A program made the translations under genes and the position numbers. 37,990 nucleotides of DNA. Source: an uncultured Blautia sp. (GTDB taxonomy: Bacteria; Bacillota; Clostridia; Lachnospirales; Lachnospiraceae). Within the stretch, counting starts at the first letter, position 1; each line of letters begins with the position of its first letter. The notes below the pieces were generated by a model. That model saw only the letters and a program-made list of their open reading frames with translations. It was not told the origin of the DNA and did not search any database. The stretch covers positions 1 through 37,990 of the forward strand of contig URVB01000035.1 of NCBI GenBank assembly GCA_900551075.1, written 5' to 3'. Below, one piece after another: positions 7,757 to 15,116 of this stretch.

Positions 7757-9379
7757 TTAAATGCTAATAATATTATATGTGGAATCAATCATGGACATAT
7801 TATGTGTTACCAGCAGGATTGTACATTCCGGACAATATTGTTCTATATTATTTAAAATCACTTGCTGATTATATTCATCTATCGCTGATAAAGATTCATC
7901 AAAAATGAGAATTTGTTTATTATTAATCAAAGCCCTCGCAATTGCAATACGCTGTCGTTGACCGCCTGACATATCAATCCCCTGCTCTCCCATAATTGTG
8001 TCTAACCCCATTGGAAGCTTCATGATATACTCTTTCAACATAACAATCTCTAAGACCTTCATAATCTTATCATCCGATATTCCATCTTTTCCTAATAAAA
8101 TGTTATTGCGAACAGAGTCAAAAAAAATGTATGGATTTTGACAAACAACACTGACCTTTGAAAGCCAGCTTTTTAAACTTATCTGACTTAAGGGATATCT
8201 TTTATTTATTATAAAATCACCGTTTTTCGTCTGATAATTTTTTAAAAACAAATCAATTAATGTGGATTTTCCCTTACCGCTCTCACCTGCAATCACATTT
8301 TTCTCATTAATTCTGATTGTTCCGCTGAATCCCCTGATTATATCTTCCTTTCCATCATACGAGAAACTTATGTCCTTCATCAAAATATAATCCACTTTTT
8401 CATTCAATAAAATTCCATTTTCAAAATCTGTCTCATGAATTAACCCAATTGTATTTTGTATCTTTTCAGCTTTTACCATTAATGTAATCAACTCAGAAAA
8501 ATAGTTATTCATTTGGCGAAAAAGCTCAGAAAACTGATTCATGTATTGATAGCCCACAAAAAAAGTTCCAATCGTAATTTGGGCAACCGCAACATCCTTG
8601 TATAAAAAATATATTCCGACAGCCAAACCAATCCATTTTGACAAAGAAGTAACCAGCACTGTTATATTATTACAGGAAATCTCTTTCTTTACAGCACTAA
8701 CATACTGTTCGTATGATTTCTCAATCATTTGCCAAAAGCTATTCAGACTTGTATAATTAATAATTTCTCTTAGACCTGAATTACCTTCTTCAAATTGGAT
8801 AATAAGATTATGGTATTTTTCAATTACCTCTCGTCCAGCCTTTTTAATCTCAGACAATAACCCTTTTATAAGTAAAATATAAAGGCCATTAATTACAACC
8901 AATGCCAGCAGCACCTTTTTATCTATAAAAAAAAGAATTACAGATATAATGAACAGTTTTATGAAATCTATAAACTTATAGGGAAGCACAAAGAATTCAT
9001 TTCCCAAACTATCAATATCACCAAAAATGGCGGTCCATCGTCCAAATCTTTCTTTATCATAATCTGCCATTCTAATTGATTGTATCTTCCTATGTAATTC
9101 CAATGTGATTTTCTGACATATATAAAAAGATATCTTTTGAAAATGAGTTCCAATCACATAAAACATAAAACCACTTAAAATATGCATTAAAGATAAAAAT
9201 GCCACGCAAATTATAACCTGATATAAACTGTCGCGACTTAGAAAGCCATTTACAATACCCCTTTGTGACTCTATCTTTAAAACCTCGATAATTGCATTAA
9301 AACACACCAGCAGTAATCCCAAAATAATTAGCCTGCGCTTACCTATGGTATACTGATATATCCATTTTGCTGTTCCCAT
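7757..9379 (-). CDS. ABC exporter half-transporter (TMD-NBD fusion), second of a pair
   Basis: Membrane exporter of 540 residues: a six-helix type I exporter domain in roughly residues 1-300 and an ATPase domain in roughly 330-540. NBD motifs: Walker A GESGKGKST, signature MSGGQRQR, Walker B ILIFDES with catalytic Glu, D-loop SAID and switch His in LLVTHNM. With the adjacent 566-residue half-transporter it probably forms a heterodimer. Such pairs export peptides, lipids or drugs; the substrate is not readable here. There is no peptidase C39 domain, so leader cleavage is not suggested. Base composition is much more AT-rich than the flanking genes, pointing to acquisition by transfer. The start is the first in-frame ATG after a stop and has a poor ribosome-binding site. 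Confidence 0.85.
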   Translation of the reverse strand: MGTAKWIYQYTIGKRRLIILGLLLVCFNAIIEVLKIESQRGIVNGFLSRDSLYQVIICVAFLSLMHILSGFMFYVIGTHFQKISFYICQKITLELHRKIQSIRMADYDKERFGRWTAIFGDIDSLGNEFFVLPYKFIDFIKLFIISVILFFIDKKVLLALVVINGLYILLIKGLLSEIKKAGREVIEKYHNLIIQFEEGNSGLREIINYTSLNSFWQMIEKSYEQYVSAVKKEISCNNITVLVTSLSKWIGLAVGIYFLYKDVAVAQITIGTFFVGYQYMNQFSELFRQMNNYFSELITLMVKAEKIQNTIGLIHETDFENGILLNEKVDYILMKDISFSYDGKEDIIRGFSGTIRINEKNVIAGESGKGKSTLIDLFLKNYQTKNGDFIINKRYPLSQISLKSWLSKVSVVCQNPYIFFDSVRNNILLGKDGISDDKIMKVLEIVMLKEYIMKLPMGLDTIMGEQGIDMSGGQRQRIAIARALINNKQILIFDESLSAIDEYNQQVILNNIEQYCPECTILLVTHNMSMIDSTYNIISI

Positions 9380-9528
9380 TTTTTATATAATTGCATTTTA
9401 AATCAAATACTTATTTTCCTTTCCTTTTATTTACGTTAACTACCTTCGACACAACAGTCCTACTGAACTTCTTATTTCTAACAATTAACTTACCACTTCT
9501 TTGTCTTTTTCTGTCCCCTTATTTCTTC

Positions 9529-11229
9529 TTATACATAATCATATGCCACATCACTTTCAATTTCCTTTATTCCGGAATGGCTAACATATAAAAATCTATC
9601 AAAGTATTGTAAAACCGACGCTTTATGCGATACTGCAATGATTGTTTTATCATAAAATACTTCATAAAAGATATTATCCATGATTCGCTTCTCTGTTTCA
9701 GAGTCCAGATTGGCTGTAATTTCATCAAGAATAATAATATCAGGATTTTTAAGAATCAATCTGGCTATTGCAATCCTCTGCATTTGACCACCTGAAAGAA
9801 GCGTACCTCTTTCACCAACATTCGTTTCATATCCCATTGGAAAATCCCTTACAAAATCATTTACACAGCTTCTCCTTGCCGCTTCATAAACCTGTTCATC
9901 ACTTGCTTCTGCATTTCCCAGCTTTATATTCTCATAGATGCTTTTTCCAAACAGATATGTCTCTTGAAACATATATCCTATTTTTTGCCTCAGCGAAATT
10001 GAATCAATTTCTCTATAGTCAACGGAATCCCACAATATCTTACCATTCTCCATTTGATACATATTTGCAATAAGTTTAAGCAGTGTCGTCTTTCCCACAC
10101 CAGATTCTCCAACGAATATTACCTTTTCACCTTTTTTTATTTTAAAATCAATATTCCTTAATACCGGTTTCTCTGCCCCATAAGAAAAACTTTTAACTTT
10201 CACCTGAAGTTCTTGTTGCAGGCAACTAATCTCTTTCTGGCTTGAACCTTGTATCTTATCTTCTGATAAATTGAAGATTTTTCTTAAAGTCTTAACATAT
10301 TCCAGCGCCGGTATTGTTTCCGTTATATTGAAAACGAAACCATTCAGCGTAAATATCAAGGTAGTGCAAAAAAACAAGGATGCGACAAATTCATCAATCT
10401 CCAATTTACCATTGAATATACCATATGCAGCCAGCGCAAAAAATAGCGTGATTCCCAAAGCTGTATTTAACCGAAAAAACATACCTCTTCTATATCTTAC
10501 TTTCAATGTAGATAATCTTTCTGTCACATAATCCGTGTATGCATCCGTAATCTGATCTTGAATCCACTTCTCAGACTGGTAGTATCGCACTTCTTTCATT
10601 GCCGAAACTGATGTTATTATTTTCATGTTAAACTGTTTATGTTTATCTATTTGCTTTGTCATCATAGCAGCTATTTTTTTGTTAAAATATTTATGGAACC
10701 ACAAACTTGGCAGCATAGCCAATATAATTAAAAAACAGTAACCTCCACTATACTTCATAAATAACCCCATTGAAACAATAGCAGTAAGAAAATTTTTCAA
10801 CAATTCCGGAATACAGCGGTTTACAATCTCACTTATCATTGGAATGATTGATGAATATAGTAAAAATGTATTTTCCTTATCTCTTTTTTCAAAATAAGGT
10901 ATGCCTAAACAAAACAATTTAAAAAGTGTATTCTTTTGTATACCGAAGACCGGATTCTCTTTCATTTTTATTCTAAGCACATTAGTCAGTGTCGAAAACA
11001 AGGTACTAAAAGCGGCCAAACCTATCATAATATAGGTATATTTGATGATTGAAGTATTACTATAATCTGTTACCAGATCTTTAACTATCTTACCAATTTC
11101 AACTGGTATAAACATTTCGCTAACAATCGCGCCCAGCAATACTATAGTGTAAACTATTAGTGTAAATATATCAAAATAAGAAAGTACCCAACAGAAATGC
11201 CGAACATATTCTTTCGAACTATTCTTCAT
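9529..11229 (-). CDS. ABC exporter half-transporter (TMD-NBD fusion), first of a pair
   Basis: Membrane exporter of 566 residues with a six-helix transmembrane domain (about 15-310) and an ATPase domain (about 345-566). Motifs: Walker A GESGVGKTT, Q-loop MFQETYLF, signature LSGGQMQR, Walker B IIILDEIT with catalytic Glu, D-loop ANLDSE and switch His AVSHKA. Both partners keep consensus catalytic residues, so neither site is obviously degenerate. The ATG has a GGGAG ribosome-binding site and lies inside the last codons of a short upstream frame (overlap 11 bases). A 147-base gap separates it from its partner; I saw no precursor peptide gene there. The AT-rich composition matches its partner and contrasts with the neighbours. 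Confidence 0.86.
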   Translation of the reverse strand: MKNSSKEYVRHFCWVLSYFDIFTLIVYTIVLLGAIVSEMFIPVEIGKIVKDLVTDYSNTSIIKYTYIMIGLAAFSTLFSTLTNVLRIKMKENPVFGIQKNTLFKLFCLGIPYFEKRDKENTFLLYSSIIPMISEIVNRCIPELLKNFLTAIVSMGLFMKYSGGYCFLIILAMLPSLWFHKYFNKKIAAMMTKQIDKHKQFNMKIITSVSAMKEVRYYQSEKWIQDQITDAYTDYVTERLSTLKVRYRRGMFFRLNTALGITLFFALAAYGIFNGKLEIDEFVASLFFCTTLIFTLNGFVFNITETIPALEYVKTLRKIFNLSEDKIQGSSQKEISCLQQELQVKVKSFSYGAEKPVLRNIDFKIKKGEKVIFVGESGVGKTTLLKLIANMYQMENGKILWDSVDYREIDSISLRQKIGYMFQETYLFGKSIYENIKLGNAEASDEQVYEAARRSCVNDFVRDFPMGYETNVGERGTLLSGGQMQRIAIARLILKNPDIIILDEITANLDSETEKRIMDNIFYEVFYDKTIIAVSHKASVLQYFDRFLYVSHSGIKEIESDVAYDYV

Positions 11230-11341
11230 AATATTCTCCCAACCTTTTTATGAACTTATCCCGCAAGGCTTGATCTGGCATATGAAGTTCCGGGCTTGAC
11301 ATATCAAGAGAATCGTTTGTGAAAACAATCTTGATCAGCAC
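11219..11341 (-). CDS. Short frame upstream of the exporter genes, possibly a gene remnant
   Basis: A 40-codon frame (GTG at 11341, or 27 codons from ATG at 11302) ends in TAG inside the exporter start, giving an 11-base overlap, with the exporter ribosome-binding site lying within it. The last part (DKFIKRLGEYYEE) looks like a normal charged protein C-terminus. With the frame at 11304-11480 it may be the remains of one gene of about 90 codons split by a frameshift. Not recognised. Confidence 0.3.
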   Translation of the reverse strand: MLIKIVFTNDSLDMSSPELHMPDQALRDKFIKRLGEYYEE

Positions 11342-11480
11342 TTATATAAAAATAATCAACTAATACATATATGTAATAACCTGAGATCATATGATCCCCA
11401 ATATATGCTGTATTCTTAGTATGATATTGCCGCATCACTTTTCTATCAACATATTTTCCCTCTAAGAAAGGTAACTTCAT
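11304..11480 (-). CDS. 58-codon frame behind the island promoter, unknown
   Basis: First frame after the extended -10 promoter: ATG at 11480 (MKLPFLEGKYVDRK...), TGA at 11304, one base before an ATG of the next short frame. Codon usage and the charged N-terminus look protein-like, but there is no ribosome-binding site and no known motif. It could be a degraded accessory gene of the exporter operon or non-coding leader. Confidence 0.3.
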   Translation of the reverse strand: MKLPFLEGKYVDRKVMRQYHTKNTAYIGDHMISGYYIYVLVDYFYISADQDCFHKRFS

Positions 11481-11495
11481 TTTTTATTTTATATT

Positions 11496-11515
11496 TATAT
11501 AAAATATTTTATATA
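11496..11515 (-). promoter_or_regulatory. 20-bp perfect palindrome at the exporter-operon transcription start
   Basis: TATATAAAATATTTTATATA is its own reverse complement and lies immediately downstream of the -10 element, over the expected start of transcription. This is where a dimeric repressor would block initiation. In DNA this AT-rich a palindrome can also arise by chance. Confidence 0.4.
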
Positions 11516-11519
11516 TTTT

Positions 11520-11528
11520 ATTATATCA
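11520..11528 (-). promoter_or_regulatory. Extended -10 promoter of the exporter island
   Basis: On the minus strand TGATATAAT is a perfect extended -10 (TGnTATAAT). No good -35 is visible at 17 bases. It is about 40 bases before the first short frame and 290 bases before the first exporter gene. Confidence 0.55.
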
Positions 11529-11778
11529 TATGTAACAGAAAAATAAAATAGAAAACATTTAAAAACCATAAAAAATTTCGCGGTTCTCTCCTGCTCCTGT
11601 TACAGGATGCCCTCCCGTCAGTTAGGGTAGTATTGTCTGAATCATATAAATTAACAATCGTCCATGTAGAAGCACTGTGGTTTTTTTCTCATCTACCGAA
11701 ACTATCCTTCCATCATTTCCTCCGTAACAGGATTTTAGGTATAGCCATTATTCGCAGAAACTGTATAACTCGCACCAG
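11529..11778. other. Non-coding stretch between the broken pyruvate kinase gene and the exporter island
   Basis: No gene or clear terminator was found. Short stop-interrupted frames on the minus strand include GASYTVSANNGYT just after the pyruvate kinase stop, vaguely like a surface-protein repeat, but it is too short to assign. Composition turns sharply AT-rich near 11580, which I take as the border of the exporter island. Confidence 0.4.
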
Positions 11779-12894
11779 TCACTCCCCTACGATACAGACA
11801 CGAATCAGGTTCGTTTTTCCAGGAATCCCAAGCGGCACCCCTCCGGTAAATACAACCCTATCTCCGTCCGAAACAAGTCCATGCTCTTTGGCTGCTTCGA
11901 TGGCATGCAGACATAAAATTTCGGAACTGTACTCTTCTTTTATATGGATTGGATAAATCCCCCATGACATATTTAACTGCCTGCATACCCTTTTTGAGCT
12001 GGAGCAGACATCTGTCGTTTCTGCCCTTGTCGGCCGGGGATGCTGAATCATGGAATCCAGCATCTGCGTGGCGGTAATAACCTGCTTTCCGGCCTGATAT
12101 ACTTTTTGGATGATGGTCTGCTGAATGACTGGTACACACTCCAGAGGTATTTTCACTCCCATGTTACCCCTTGCAATCATGATACCGTCCGCAGCTGCAA
12201 TAATTTCATCAATATTGTCAACCCCCTGCTGGTTCTCAATCTTAGCAATGATGTTAATTCCCCGTCCGCCATTTTCCTCCGGAAGCGTTCGTACTTCCTG
12301 AATATCTTCCGCAGTACCGGTAAAGGATGCAGCAATAAAATCAAAATCCTCTCGGATGCCGAACAGCAGGTCCGCCCTGTCTTTTTCACTGAGAAACGGC
12401 ATCTTTAAATGAGCTCCCGGCACGTTGACTCCTTTTTTGTCCGAAATCTTACCACCGTTTTTCACCAGACACCGGATGTCCTCTTTGGCTGATTCCTGTA
12501 CCTCCATTTCCACCAGCCCATCATCAATCAGGATAATATCACCTGGTTTTATATCTTTATAAAGCTCCTTGTAGGTTATGGAAACCTGTTCCGTATCTCC
12601 CACAACCTCCCGACCTGCCAGAGTAAAGCTCTGTCCTTCCTGTAAATGGATAGCATGTTCCCGAAAACAGCCAATCCGGATTTCCGGACCTTTCGTATCC
12701 AGAAGTGCTGCAATCGGCTTATCATACTTCTCCCGTAACTCTTTCAAACGGTCCAGACGCTGTTTCTGCTCTTCATGTGACCCGTGCGAAAAATTGAACC
12801 GGGCAACATCCATTCCTTTCTGTACCAGTTTCTCCAAAATATTTTGGTTGTCGGTTGCCGGTCCCAGTGTACATATAATTTTTGCTTTTCTCAT
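11779..12894 (-). pseudogene. pyk: Pyruvate kinase with internal deletion and altered metal site
   Basis: The frame is open for 371 residues, whereas pyruvate kinases are about 470 or more. Residues 1-295 match the A and B domains: CTLGPATD near 9, ARFNFSHG near 31, LDTKGPEIR near 65, AKIE with the metal-binding Glu220, ITATQML near 273, HPRPTRAE near 285. Then about 100 residues are missing. The text jumps at about residues 296-303 from AETTDV to RQLNMSWGIYPI, skipping the rest of the barrel (SGETAxGxYP region) and most of the C-domain, and ends with the usual tail (GIPGKTNLI). Asn244 replaces the metal-binding Asp of the ARGDLG motif. The reading frame survives, but the product should be inactive. 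It follows oadG by 21 bases with a good ribosome-binding site. Confidence 0.85.
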
Positions 12895-12915
12895 AACTTT
12901 TTCCCCCTGCTCATG

Positions 12916-13077
12916 TCATTTATTTTCCGGTTCATTTTCCGTGGTCTTTTTTCCAAGCTTTCCCATGATCATAACACAGATCATAATGATCAGAACCGTT
13001 ACAAAGATTCCTGCCATTCCCTTCCACATAATATCCAATGCCGCAAATACGGTATCCATATCCACAGTTCCAAACAT
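12916..13077 (-). CDS. Small single-span membrane protein, oxaloacetate decarboxylase gamma-like (OadG)
   Basis: A 53-residue frame with an excellent AAAGGAGG ribosome-binding site, 17 bases after the oadB stop. It has one hydrophobic helix (about residues 22-38, GIFVTVLIIMICVMIMG) followed by a charged cytoplasmic tail (KLGKKTTENEPENK). This is the layout of the gamma subunit of sodium-pumping decarboxylases, which anchors the complex. The assignment rests on size, topology and position next to oadB, not on a motif. It appears intact, but its partner is broken, so it is unlikely to form a working pump unless another copy exists. Confidence 0.65.
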   Translation of the reverse strand: MFGTVDMDTVFAALDIMWKGMAGIFVTVLIIMICVMIMGKLGKKTTENEPENK

Positions 13078-13094
13078 ATTTTTCCTCCTTTGGC

Positions 13095-13802
13095 TTACAG
13101 CAAACTTGTTACCAGACTTATAACCATACCGCCTGCGATCACCGAGGCAATCTGCCCGGATACGTTGGCACCCGCCGCCTGCATCAATATAATATTGCCC
13201 GGGTCTTCCTCCTGTGCAATCCTCTGGATGTCTCTGCAGGACATCGGAAATGCTGAAATCCCGGCTCCGCCGATCATCGGATTGATCTTCTTTTTCAAAT
13301 ACAGATTCAGTACTTTTGCAAACATGACACCGCCGATGGTATCCATGACAAAGGCAAAAAGCCCGATCAGCATAATGATGACAGTCTGTACCGTGACAAA
13401 CTGCTCTGCCTGCATACTGAATGAAATGGTAATGCCCAAAAGCAGCGTGATCAGGTTTGCCAGATGGTTCTGCGCCGTTTCAGACATGGTCCCAAGTACC
13501 CCGCATTCACGGATCAGGTTGCCAAACATTAAAAAGCCTACCAGTGCGACTGCCTGCGGTGCGATGAGTCCGACAATCATCGAAACAACAATCGGGAAAG
13601 CAATCCGCATCTTTTTGCTGACAGACAGCGGATTATAATCCATGCGGATCTGCCGTTCTCTCTTTGTGGTAACCAGACGGATAGCTGCCGGCTGAATAAT
13701 CGGCTCTACCCACATGGAAAGCAGCGTAACCGCTCCTACCCTGCCTGTAAACATAACCAGTAAGATGACTGGCCGTAAAATGTTCCGCTGTGTCGATTGC
13801 AA
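13095..13802 (-). pseudogene. oadB: Sodium-translocating decarboxylase beta subunit, 3' part only, fused to trkH tail
   Basis: From about 13720 down, the product matches the C-terminal half of OadB-type subunits: IIQPAAIRLVTTKRERQIRM, the helix FPIVVSMIVGLIAPQAVALVG, GFLMFGNLIRECGVL, and the conserved end MIGGAGISAFPM with GANVSGQIASVIAGG. OadB is normally about 370-430 residues; roughly the first half is missing. Its place is taken by about 25 residues (RNILRPVILLVMFTGRVGAVT) typical of the end of a TrkH/KtrB potassium transporter. The junction is in frame (near SMWVEPII), so an open frame with a TTG start persists. This is a deletion fusion, not a natural domain architecture. Followed by oadG at 17 bases. 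Confidence 0.8.
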
Positions 13803-13989
13803 TCAGCCCCGTCACACAGACAGCACTGGTAGAAGTAAACAGGGCATCTATAACTGTCACTTCTGCCCCTTTCCTTACGGAAACCGGCAGCAGAAGAAGA
13901 ACCGTTCCAAGCAGAATCATTCCCGCAAAACCTGCCACAATCAGTCGTCCCGGCGGCTGATATTTAAGAATTGAATTCCTCTTTTTCAT
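13720..13989 (-). pseudogene. trkH: TrkH/KtrB potassium transporter, internally deleted
   Basis: The N-terminal part reads normally from ATG 13989: basic start, YQPPGRLIVAGFAGM, LLGTVLLLLPVS, then DALFTSTSAVCVTGLIAID, the first pore-loop and selectivity region of TrkH/KtrB. After EHFT (about residue 70) the frame changes, and the matching continuation is the far C-terminal NILRPVILLVMFTGRVG in another frame. Some 350 residues of the pore-forming protein are gone and the junction is out of frame. TrkH normally works with a TrkA partner; none is visible here. Confidence 0.8.
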
Positions 13990-14258
13990 TTTCTTCCCGC
14001 TCCCTTTCTTTTTTCCGGCATGTTCTTCCCACCATACACGGGTCTCAATGACTTCCCCGCCATTTCCAGCTCTTCAAGGGCAGGCTTTTTTTCTAATCCT
14101 GCCGGTTCAAATACAGCCTCTGCGTCTCCGCGGATATCAATACCGAAGTGCATGTCCTGAATTCCCTTGAATTTGCTGCCCTTCCCGAAGATTGCCAGGT
14201 ACACAAAAAGAAAGATTACTCCGAGAGCAATCCAAATATGTAATTTTTCATTTTTCAT
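13986..14258 (-). pseudogene. secD: SecD protein-export subunit, N-terminal fragment
   Basis: The 90-codon frame begins with a membrane helix (LGVIFLFVYLAIFG) and DMHFGIDIRGDAEAVFEPAG followed by KKPALEELEMA. This is the beginning of clostridial SecD (LGIDIxGGxxAVFE). At about 14073 a one-base loss in a G run shifts the frame: the correct SecD continuation VIETR is readable in the next frame, then leads into unrelated Lys-rich sequence (EHAGKKKGSGKK) joined to the trkH start. SecD is normally over 400 residues, so more than 85 percent is missing. Another secD copy must exist if the cell depends on it. Confidence 0.65.
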
Positions 14259-14296
14259 TTTGTTCCAGCTTTCTTTAACAACATAAATCGTATGAA

Positions 14297-14706
14297 TCAG
14301 AAAGCGGGAATCCGTTTCTTACCATCTTTTTTCAATCGGATAAAAAATTTGCACAAGAAGCATGCCAAAAGAAATACATAGAATTGAATGTATGACAAAA
14401 ACACCCTCTTCTGGCAGATGCAGAAAGAGAATGCTGCAAGCATAAGAATTTCAACAAATACAGATACTTTAGGTAAGTTCTTTGCTGACTGTGAAAAAAC
14501 TGTTTTCGCACTGGTTTCTGAACCAATATAGGCCGCCTGCCATAACATATGGCTCGTATCTGCACTGATACCTGCCTGCGTCATGGAACCACATTCCGCG
14601 TCCTGAACCGTGCCCCTGCTGCCATCAGACCGGACGCCATACGGCAGTATCACGAATAACGCCAGCACCAAAATGGATGCTAAAACAGTTTTAACCGATG
14701 ATTCAT
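14297..14706 (-). pseudogene. Membrane protein of unknown function, frameshifted near its start
   Basis: A strong AAGGAGG site lies at ideal distance from ATG 14706, but that frame stops after eight codons (MNHRLKLF). In the adjacent frame a signal-like helix follows at once (VLASILVLALFVILPYG), then a Cys/Ser-containing linker, a second hydrophobic stretch (VFVEILMLAAFSFCIC) and a third near the end. The simplest reading is one lost base a few codons after the true start. A longer open frame reaches 14824 but lacks a ribosome-binding site. Not recognised; it lies 38 bases upstream of the secD fragment. Confidence 0.45.
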
Positions 14707-15116
14707 CTCTTCTCCTCCTTTCCATTTGGGATTCATCCCTACTTAAAATTCGATTTGTCAGCGGAATTGTAATGGTATATGAAAACGATACTTTCTCTGA
14801 ATACCAACTTTCTCTGAATTTCAACAGCTTTTAACTGCTGCCGATAACAAATCAAGAAAAGCTATGCTTAATAAACTGGAAATGTACCATGTTTATCATG
14901 TAGCTTAATTTTTATGAAAGGTTGCTCTATTACCAGTAGAGTGACCTTTTTATTATAGCTGCTGTCATATATCGTATCTATATTAGACGGTCACATTATC
15001 AAATTATCAAGGAGCATATTATTAGGTTGTTATGGAACTATTTACTGCTTTTTAGTGTTTCTGCCCTCTTAAAACCAGAGTTTTATGTCCTCGTTACGTC
15101 CTTGTTTTTAGGTTTT
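14707..15116. other. Intergenic region with one hairpin
   Basis: About 410 bases with no supported gene on either strand. Apart from the hairpin at 14917-14952 I saw no promoter, repeat or RNA gene. It separates the Fic cassette from the decayed gene cluster. Confidence 0.5.
14917..14952 (+). terminator. Orphan terminator-like hairpin on the plus strand
   Basis: AAAGGTTGCTCTA (14917-14929) pairs with TAGAGTGACCTTT (14937-14949), two G-U wobbles, 7-base loop, followed by TTTTTATTATAG on the plus strand. No plus-strand gene precedes it in this window. Confidence 0.5.

Noticed and set aside
9391..9591. Plus-strand 66-codon frame in the gap between the exporter genes, hydrophobic.
   Set aside because: Phe/Leu-rich product typical of AT-rich antisense DNA, overlapping the exporter 3' end; no ribosome-binding site.
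12784..13638. Plus-strand frame of 284 codons across the oadB/oadG region.
   Set aside because: Opposite to recognisable OadB, OadG and pyruvate kinase sequence; a shadow.
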